In this document: one piece after another, positions 5,970 to 10,470 of the stretch | How positions within the stretch are numbered: position 1 is the first letter of the stretch | Layout: each line of letters starts with the position of its first letter | Made by a program: the position numbers and the translations under genes | Source of the DNA: an uncultured Acidobacteriota bacterium | GTDB lineage: Bacteria > Acidobacteriota > Blastocatellia > Pyrinomonadales > Pyrinomonadaceae | Assembly: GCA_902826505.1 (NCBI GenBank) | Contig: CADEFG010000113.1 | Location: forward strand, 1 to 10,470 | DNA length: 10,470 nucleotides | Direction: 5' to 3' | Notes under the pieces: model-generated | Seen by the model: the letters and a program-made list of their open reading frames with translations, nothing else | What the model was told of the DNA's origin: nothing | The model's database searches: none

Positions 5970-7958
5970 ATGATTCAAATTACCAAAGAGCGCAAAGGTC
6001 CTGCTCCCGAAGGTCTTAAAAAAGGAATGGAACGCGCCGGAAAACTTTTGGAAGAATATAACGATATTGCCAAAAAGACTATTAATCCGGCGGCGCGCCA
6101 AAAAAAAGAAACCGAATGGCTAAAAGATCTGAAGATCGAATCCAAGGAATATGCCACCGAAGATACAAAAAAACAACTCTATATTTCGCACTTCGGGAAA
6201 TGTGCATATTGCGAAACGCGTATCGTGCATTCTCATTACGGAGACGTCGAGCATTATCGTCCGAAAAAAGGGGTCGATACAAGAACCAGAGAGGGCAAAC
6301 GTTTGACAATTATGGATGCCTATTTCTGGCACGCCTTTGATTGGGATAATCTTGTTTTATCCTGCGGAATTTGTAATCAGTATTACAAAAAAAACTATTT
6401 TGAACTGCTACCGGATTTGACTCCAACCAAAGAAGAGGAAGAATATACCGGCGAAGGTCCTTTGAAATTGTCGAAAACCGAGCCGCAACGACAAAATCCG
6501 TCGCGTCCCGATTTGGGGGAAGCTCCGGTTTTAATTGACGTTTGTCTTGAAAATCCACGTTTTTTGATTTCATTCAACCCGCGAACAGGAATGGCTGAAC
6601 CGAGCAAACATATTGATTTGTCAGGAGGTGATAAGAAACTAAATTTTGCCAAAGCCGCCGCCACTATCAAGGTGCTCGGCTTGAACCGCATCGCTTTGCT
6701 GGAATTGCGAAGACGGCATTTGCTTTTGCTTCACGCAGTTTTTCTAGTCGCGCTCAATGATTGGTTTTCTTTAAAAACCATCAAGGAATTTGGAAAGACA
6801 TATAAAGAAGAACCGTTGATTGATACGCGGGGAGATCTTCTCAGAAATCATCTGAAGGCACAAATGGGGAGTAAACCGGAAGCTCAAAAAGCCATTGAAC
6901 TTCTGGGCTGGTATGCCCATTCCGGCGGGGAATATTCCGCCATGGCGACCGATGCCATTTGTCAATGGAGTCTGGAAGAATATGAAGAGAAAAATTTATA
7001 TTCGGGAAAAGCTCCTACGCAATCGATTGACGATAAACTGTATCCAATCGGTGCGACTGTCAACGAGTATTACAAAATTCCGGTCACATTTCATGAAACT
7101 CAAAAAATACAATTTACCAATTATGAAGAAGTAATAAAGCAATATCTGAGGGAACATGATTACGAAGCGGTAGAGCCGTCCGCCATTCGCCGCCCGCTTC
7201 ACGAAAGAATGAACGAACTGATCAGGCGTTATGAGATAAACTATAAATTATTGGAAAGCTACTGGTCGCTTGGCGAGGAAGCCAGATGTCTCGAGCAATT
7301 TAAGGAGCATATCGATCATTATCGCACACAATTACTGCGGCATATAGAGCAGTATGAAGACGAAAAATCAGGTAAGGGGCTTAGTCCCGTAACTTCTTTT
7401 TCAGGTTCCTTAAAACCTGTTTCAGATACGGTTCCGGATAACTCCCATTTGGATTTTCACCTGCGGGTATTAGCTGATCTTTTAAAGAAATTCGACTATT
7501 TGTTTAGCCGAATACCTGTTTCAAAGTCGCTTTCGGAAGCCGATGCCATTTTTAATAATTCCAAGTTTTGGGAAGACGTTTGGAATTATTTTACGGAAGT
7601 GGATAAATTTACCGGAAAGGTCAAAGATGCCGAACAAACTATTCCCCACTGGAAGAAGGAAGTTAGTTTTTTCATGCAAAACGGTTTAGATTATTTAAAT
7701 AAGTCACGTTATAAAGAAAAAGTAGAGCCGGAGGTTCTTGAGGAAATCAGCGAAGAATTTCATTCGATCCTGCTTGGTCTGACGGAATTGCTTTTTGAGG
7801 TAAATTCGTGCGGCGTGGTTTGTACGGCAATCACAAATAATAAAGATGCGCGGGCTGAGGAACTAAAATCGGCGCTTGCTTCGATACTGTTTTTTTTAAC
7901 AAATTCGAAAGGCAAAATGCCGAAAATGGCTAAACTTAGTTTAATCAAAATAACGTAA
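5970..7958 (+). CDS. HNH endonuclease of TIGR02646/PtuB-like type with long C-terminal extension
   Basis: A 662-residue protein whose N-terminal third carries an HNH/zinc-finger nuclease core: GKCAYCE (Cys78, Cys81), GDVEHYRPKK (His95), DWDNLVLSCGICNQ (Cys132, Cys135, Asn136). Next come APVLIDVCLENPRFLISFNPRTG (about 185-207) and AAATIKVLGLNR (229-240), both typical of TIGR02646 proteins, the group that includes the Septu nuclease PtuB and retron-associated HNH effectors. Those are usually 200-300 residues. Here about 400 further residues are largely helical and charged (for example ELIRRYEINYKLLES, KEVSFFMQNGLDYL) and match nothing I recognise. No PtuA-type ATPase or reverse transcriptase is adjacent. 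The ATG follows a purine-rich AGAGAAAAG. The upstream LysM gene suggests co-expression. Likely a DNA- or RNA-cleaving effector in defence or interbacterial competition; the choice between these is open. Confidence 0.8.
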   Translation: MIQITKERKGPAPEGLKKGMERAGKLLEEYNDIAKKTINPAARQKKETEWLKDLKIESKEYATEDTKKQLYISHFGKCAYCETRIVHSHYGDVEHYRPKKGVDTRTREGKRLTIMDAYFWHAFDWDNLVLSCGICNQYYKKNYFELLPDLTPTKEEEEYTGEGPLKLSKTEPQRQNPSRPDLGEAPVLIDVCLENPRFLISFNPRTGMAEPSKHIDLSGGDKKLNFAKAAATIKVLGLNRIALLELRRRHLLLLHAVFLVALNDWFSLKTIKEFGKTYKEEPLIDTRGDLLRNHLKAQMGSKPEAQKAIELLGWYAHSGGEYSAMATDAICQWSLEEYEEKNLYSGKAPTQSIDDKLYPIGATVNEYYKIPVTFHETQKIQFTNYEEVIKQYLREHDYEAVEPSAIRRPLHERMNELIRRYEINYKLLESYWSLGEEARCLEQFKEHIDHYRTQLLRHIEQYEDEKSGKGLSPVTSFSGSLKPVSDTVPDNSHLDFHLRVLADLLKKFDYLFSRIPVSKSLSEADAIFNNSKFWEDVWNYFTEVDKFTGKVKDAEQTIPHWKKEVSFFMQNGLDYLNKSRYKEKVEPEVLEEISEEFHSILLGLTELLFEVNSCGVVCTAITNNKDARAEELKSALASILFFLTNSKGKMPKMAKLSLIKIT

Positions 7959-8030
7959 GTTTTCAGTTAGAAAGCTTATTCACGCAACAAAATTAAAGAA
8001 ATTCACATGGCTTTGTCTGTAAAGTCTGTG

Positions 8031-8363
8031 TTAGGTAATATGTTCAGCTCTGAATTTTGCCCCGACTTGTTTTGCCCACTGCTCCCATCGGCTAGTCTTC
8101 TCGCCAAGAATAGGCTTTGCACAAAAACAGAGCAAAGCGCGGGGCTCCGACTTTTTGTGCAAAGCCCCAAGAATGACTATTTCATCGCTGACATCTTTGA
8201 TCCGCTTAGCTTAGCTCTCGACAGTGGTAACAAGATTTTGAAAATCCGCATTTGTCGGAAGTGATTCGAAAGCTTCGTTCAATTCATGATTGGTCACCAA
8301 ATGCTCAAAAATGGGCTTTGCAACTTGTCGAAGCACACTATTAGTGGGAACGTTTTTGGCTAA
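8031..8363 (-). pseudogene. Decayed minus-strand ORF with one in-frame stop
   Basis: One minus-strand frame reads 50 residues (about 8363-8214, with VLRQVAKPIFEHLVTNHE and ESLPTNADFQNLV), meets TAA at 8213-8211, then continues in the same frame for 59 residues (AKRIKDVSDEIVILGALHK, then RWEQWAKQVGAKFRAEHIT) to TAA at 8033-8031. Both halves have a balanced, protein-like composition. The TAA could come from CAA by one C-to-T change. The 5' end has no start codon in good context and the frame is closed just inside the terminator of the tRNA fragment, so an upstream part seems lost. I recognise no family. An overlapping plus-strand frame at 8007-8264 looks less like a protein. Coding status is uncertain. 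Confidence 0.35.
8113..8166. repeat. Perfect 15-bp inverted repeat
   Basis: GGCTTTGCACAAAAA (8113-8127) is the exact reverse complement of TTTTTGTGCAAAGCC (8152-8166), around a 24-base centre that itself holds GAGC/GCTC. The structure lies inside the decayed minus-strand ORF. On the plus strand it has no following T-run, so it is not an ordinary terminator. It could be an insertion relic or a cruciform-forming site. Confidence 0.7.
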
Positions 8364-8369
8364 TTACCT

Positions 8370-8398
8370 AAAAACGAAAATGCCGCCACTGAGGCGGC
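8370..8398 (-). terminator. Terminator following the tRNA-Asp fragment
   Basis: On the minus strand GCCGCC and GGCGGC pair around a five-base loop (plus-strand arms 8382-8387 and 8393-8398), followed by ATTTTCGTTTTT. It lies about 30 bp after the CCA end of the tRNA fragment and reads in the same direction, so it is probably the native terminator of the original tRNA-Asp gene. That marks the DNA on its side (below 8429) as the ancestral chromosomal flank. Confidence 0.7.
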
Positions 8399-8428
8399 TT
8401 CGGAAACTACTGATAATAAAGAAATTAA

Positions 8429-8473
8429 TGGCGGAGCCGACGGGGCTCGAACCCGCGACCTCCAACGTGACAG
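8429..8473 (-). tRNA. 3' fragment of tRNA-Asp(GTC), likely attachment-site core
   Basis: The minus strand carries the last 45 bases of a tRNA-Asp: anticodon loop CTGTCAC with anticodon GTC (plus positions 8469-8471), the 3' anticodon strand GTTGG, variable loop AGGTC, T arm GCGGG-TTCGAGC-CCCGT, acceptor strand CGGCTCC, discriminator G and encoded CCA. The expected 5' half is missing: position 30 and beyond do not pair with GTTGG, and no GGAGCCG acceptor strand follows within the next 60 bases. A break at the anticodon loop is where tyrosine integrases commonly recombine, so this is the truncated copy left at one junction of an integrated element. The complete gene should lie at the other junction, outside the window to the right. 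Confidence 0.85.
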
Positions 8474-8537
8474 GGCAAAATTCTTTGTCCCAAATTTGGC
8501 TTAAATATAAGCAAAATCAGAGTTTTAGGAAACACCA

Positions 8538-8608
8538 GCAACTACGCTTCGGCATAGTTGCTTTATTTATGCGAAGTTTTTTTGGCACATTTTGGGCACG
8601 TTTTGGGG
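8538..8608. repeat. Hairpin plus GGCAC-motif block, copy 1
   Basis: A hairpin with arms GCAACTACGC and GCATAGTTGC and a TTCG tetraloop (8538-8561) is followed by TTTATTTATGCG. GGCAC motifs separated by TTTT tracts follow (GGCACATTTTGGGCACGTTT, then TTGGGG, to 8608). The 34 bases at 8540-8573 recur exactly in copy 2. Closely spaced GGCAC motifs beside a tRNA attachment core suggest arm-type integrase binding sites, with the hairpin as terminator of a gene reading toward them. The gap between the tRNA core and this block (8474-8537) contains a small bulged GGG/CCC stem and nothing else I can name. Confidence 0.65.
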
Positions 8609-8656
8609 TACACTCACATTTGAAAGTGTCCTTGAAAGGTCTCATAAATATTAAAG

Positions 8657-8872
8657 TTAAATCGGTTCAATATGATAAGCGCTTCCGCCACCTATAGTTG
8701 TCGTATAGATGGTATATTCAAATTCAGCGTCCTTATCAAAAATATGATGGTTATGGAGAAATTGAGAACTAAATTTTTCAACTCTCACGACATTTTCAGG
8801 AGAGAGACTTTCCATTTTCACATAAGCAATCCCGTTTTCGAGTCTTTTCAGGCGCTTAGCAAAAACTAGTAA
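8657..8872 (-). pseudogene. Orphan C-terminal ORF tail
   Basis: The minus strand is open for 71 codons from the edge of repeat copy 2 to TAA at 8659-8657, with a protein-like sequence (VFAKRLKRLENGIAYVKMES, RVEKFSSQFLHNHHIFDKD, IYTTTIGGGSAYHIEPI). The first possible ATG gives only 52 residues and has no good ribosome-binding site. The frame meets a TAG inside repeat copy 2, exactly where the repeat begins. The simplest reading is the 3' end of a gene cut off by the repeat-bearing element. An intact small gene is possible. No family recognised. Confidence 0.4.
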
Positions 8873-8930
8873 CTACGCTTCGGCATAGTTGCTTTATTTA
8901 TGCGGAATATTTTGTGCACGTTTTGGGCAC
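8869..8930. repeat. Hairpin plus GGCAC-motif block, copy 2
   Basis: The 34 bases at 8871-8904 are identical to 8540-8573 in copy 1, 331 bp away, and hold the same TTCG-capped hairpin. They are followed by the variant TTTTGTGCACGTTTTGGGCAC (8910-8930), similar to copy 1. Unlike copy 1, no tRNA fragment lies on its left; the orphan ORF tail does. Two copies suggest either two insertions of related elements at this locus or a duplicated element end. Confidence 0.65.
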
Positions 8931-9106
8931 AGGCTGTAATAGCATTGGAAATTCTATGTAAATGAATGATTGTTAAGATTGTTGTTGAATTAGCTTATTT
9001 TCAAACAATTTAGCGTATTAGGTCATTGCCTATCATTAATGCTGTTTTTCAATATAGTAACCAAGAATTAATTTTACAGAATGCTCAGTGAGCGAAAATA
9101 CAATTA
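8931..9106. other. AT-rich intergenic stretch, nothing recognised
   Basis: No frame longer than a few dozen codons, no convincing promoter and no repeat of note. It separates the second element-end repeat from the inverted repeats that close the protease operon. Confidence 0.5.
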
Positions 9107-9155
9107 GTTAAGCCAAAATTATACAGTTGACCTAACGGGTAAATCTTGGCTTAAC
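9107..9155. repeat. 10-bp perfect inverted repeat with 29-base spacer
   Basis: GTTAAGCCAA (9107-9116) and TTGGCTTAAC (9146-9155) are exact reverse complements. The spacer contains TTGACC and AACGGGTAAATC. There is no T-run beyond either arm, so termination is unlikely; a protein-binding site or an element end is possible. Confidence 0.6.
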
Positions 9156-9164
9156 GAAATACCT

Positions 9165-9206
9165 AAGAAACCATACATTCATTTTTAATGATATGTATGG
9201 TTTCTT
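9165..9206. terminator. Long hairpin at the end of the protease-inhibitor operon
   Basis: AAGAAACCATACAT (9165-9178) pairs perfectly with ATGTATGGTTTCTT (9193-9206), and TCATT/AATGA extends the stem inward past one bulged T to a TTT loop. It lies 37 bp after the stop of the minus-strand I9-like gene, where a terminator is expected. The minus 3' flank is only weakly T-rich (TTTCTTAGG) and the plus flank is TTTCTTTT, so it may end transcription from either side or mainly protect the 3' end. Confidence 0.55.
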
Positions 9207-9242
9207 TTACAACAAAACAAGCAACACAAAAACAAACTTTCA

Positions 9243-9476
9243 TCACTCTAAAAAGAGATCATGTTGGAAATCTGCAATAAAACGAGCGTTTGTCCCCGCA
9301 AGATTATTTATTTTTTGCAATTCCTGCTCAGATACGTCGTAGATAATTAGATCAGGGAGAAATTCGCCAAATTTTATACGCCTGTCTTTTATATTTGTTT
9401 GTGTTTGAAAAGTATCATAAAACCTGGCGCGAGATGTTTCATCTGTGAACCTGACTATATAAGTGTTCTTCGCCAT
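9243..9476 (-). CDS. Small I9-like (subtilisin propeptide/inhibitor) protein
   Basis: A 77-residue protein coded 25 bp after the S8 protease on the same strand, with AGGA about 11 bases before the ATG. It has no signal peptide. The pattern NTYIVRFTDE, a short helix (SRARFYDTFQ), central strands (RIKFGEF, PDLIIYDV), a second helix (SEQELQKINNL) and a final strand with ARFIADFQHDLFLE follows the beta-alpha-beta order of S8 propeptides and I9 inhibitors. In those, a 'yIV' strand opens and a 'V-x-x-V/I-E-x-D' strand with an extended tail closes; the tail normally enters the protease cleft. It would act as a stand-alone inhibitor or folding chaperone of the neighbouring protease. The assignment is by fold pattern and context, not by strong sequence identity. 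Confidence 0.6.
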   Translation of the reverse strand: MAKNTYIVRFTDETSRARFYDTFQTQTNIKDRRIKFGEFLPDLIIYDVSEQELQKINNLAGTNARFIADFQHDLFLE

Positions 9477-9501
9477 TTTTATAACTTCCTGTGAAGAAAC
9501 T

Positions 9502-10470
9502 TTATACAGTTACCCCACAGTCAATTATACCATCTCCAACGCAAGCTGTCGGCTTACCGGCTAAAATTCGTGCACCGGCACGAATTTTAATGCGAATTTG
9601 GTCCGGCGTTAAGGTCGGGTCTTGCGAAAGCAACAACGCAGCGAGCCCAGCGACCTGTGGACACGCTCCGCTGGTTCCCCACCACTCCATCGACTGATAG
9701 CCTCCGCCCCATGCTACTTCGCCATAAGTTGGAGCAACCACATCCGGTTTGTCATTCCTGGTTGACCATTGCCCCAACCCGCGACTTGAATTAGCATGTT
9801 CACTTCCGACTTGTTGATTTGAATCATTCCAATCAACTGTTCCAACTGTGATGACTTCATCAATACTGTTAACAGCCCAAATGGTATTAGGGATGTCAGC
9901 GACTTCAGGATTATTACATAAGCCGGTAGCATGATTGTTTCCGGCAGCAAAAACAAACACAATTCCATCAGCGATGCATTGCTTAACTAAATCCACATAA
10001 GGATGTCCTTGCGGAAAGTTCGGTGGAGTACACCGATAAAGCCCATACGAGTTTGAAACAACTAAACCATTAGGAAACTCTCCGCCGCGTTTTAGACGAA
10101 GCAAATGATCATATATATCATAAAGGTCTGAAGCTGCTAGAGTGCTTCTCGCTGTCAGAAGTGTCGCATCGGGAGCGACCCCATTATAACGACCGCCGTT
10201 CGTTGTATTACCGCAGGCAATAGCCGCACACATTGTGCCATGTCCGACCGAATCCTGCCAGGGCGTACTAAATGACGGAGCATAACTATATGGAGAACGA
10301 TTAGTAAATTCGTGCATTGATCCATCCGTACCGGTATCAACAACAGCGATTGTTACTCCCGCACCGCGAGAGTTTGCCCACGACACTGATGCTGTATTGT
10401 GCGCCATTACATCATTTCGAGTTTTCGACATCCAAATTGGTTTCGCAGCAATTTGAGACTTATTTGCCTC
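9502..10470 (-). CDS. Subtilisin-family (S8) serine protease, 5' end outside window
   Basis: A subtilase with its full catalytic triad. Numbered from the Met codon at 10431, Asp32 is in TIAVVDTGTD, His64 in DSVGHGTMCAA, the oxyanion Asn165 in FAAGNN, and Ser254 in WGTSGACPQVAGLAALLLS. VVSNSYG (124-130) forms the substrate-binding strand. The frame stays open for 13 more codons to the window edge (ending KPIW before that Met). Subtilase catalytic domains normally begin further upstream, so that Met is probably internal and the true start lies beyond 10470. Whether a signal peptide or propeptide exists therefore cannot be seen. The protein ends soon after the catalytic domain, with no C-terminal attachment module. 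The small I9-like gene follows at once, suggesting a protease-inhibitor operon. It may be cargo of the element integrated at tRNA-Asp. Confidence 0.93.
   Translation of the reverse strand, partial: EANKSQIAAKPIWMSKTRNDVMAHNTASVSWANSRGAGVTIAVVDTGTDGSMHEFTNRSPYSYAPSFSTPWQDSVGHGTMCAAIACGNTTNGGRYNGVAPDATLLTARSTLAASDLYDIYDHLLRLKRGGEFPNGLVVSNSYGLYRCTPPNFPQGHPYVDLVKQCIADGIVFVFAAGNNHATGLCNNPEVADIPNTIWAVNSIDEVITVGTVDWNDSNQQVGSEHANSSRGLGQWSTRNDKPDVVAPTYGEVAWGGGYQSMEWWGTSGACPQVAGLAALLLSQDPTLTPDQIRIKIRAGARILAGKPTACVGDGIIDCGVTV

Noticed and set aside
8007..8264. An 85-residue plus-strand frame after the HNH gene
   Set aside because: It crosses the 15-bp inverted repeat and matches no family; the opposite strand reads more like protein. 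It has no convincing ribosome-binding site.
8290..8697. A 135-residue plus-strand frame containing AEPTGLEPATSN
   Set aside because: That phrase is the complementary-strand translation of the tRNA-Asp fragment; the frame also runs through the terminator hairpin and repeat copy 1. It is a known type of annotation artefact beside tRNA attachment sites.

Overview
The window looks like a bacterial chromosome segment of moderate GC, with a conserved biosynthetic operon on the left and accessory DNA on the right. The hisG-hisD-hisC-hisB order, a bifunctional HisB without the usual zinc-site cysteines, and TTGACA-type promoter candidates fit a soil-type bacterium. Acidobacteriota or a relative is a guess; Bacteroidota usually use a different promoter consensus. 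No marker gene here fixes the taxon.

Region 1 (1-4304, minus strand) is the front of a histidine operon: a histidine-rich leader peptide, a Rho-independent terminator just before hisG, then hisG, hisD, hisC and the 5' part of a fused hisB, which runs off the left edge. The leader has eight His codons in 21 and the terminator's U-tract abuts the hisG ATG, so this reads as a classical ribosome-dependent attenuator. It also moves the hisG start to the ATG at 4146.

Region 2 (4305-5240) carries no convincing protein gene. It holds a 4428-4618 cluster of degenerate ~18-bp repeats in inverted arrangement, like the paired ends of a small transposon. A 14-bp perfect stem with a U-tract (4631-4668) follows. 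A TTGACA-type promoter lies at the left of the cluster, so a short stand-alone RNA is possible. A second promoter candidate (5114-5143) serves the next gene.

Region 3 (5241-7958, plus strand) is a two-gene module. The first gene is a LysM plus peptidoglycan-binding protein with no signal peptide, of a type often found beside contractile-injection or type VI genes. The second is a 662-residue HNH nuclease of the TIGR02646/PtuB-like type with a long unassigned helical C-terminal part. No partner ATPase, reverse transcriptase or VgrG is in view.

Region 4 (7959-9242) is a scar zone. It has a decayed minus-strand ORF with one in-frame stop, the 3' 45 bases of a tRNA-Asp gene followed by its own terminator (a likely integrase attachment junction), and two copies of a hairpin plus GGCAC-motif block 331 bp apart. 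An orphan C-terminal ORF tail and two strong inverted repeats complete it. By the usual geometry of tRNA integration, the integrated element lies to the right of 8473.

Region 5 (9243-10470, minus strand) is a subtilisin-family (S8) protease, open at the right edge, followed 25 bp later by a 77-residue protein resembling a stand-alone S8 propeptide/I9 inhibitor. The two probably form a protease-inhibitor or protease-chaperone pair.
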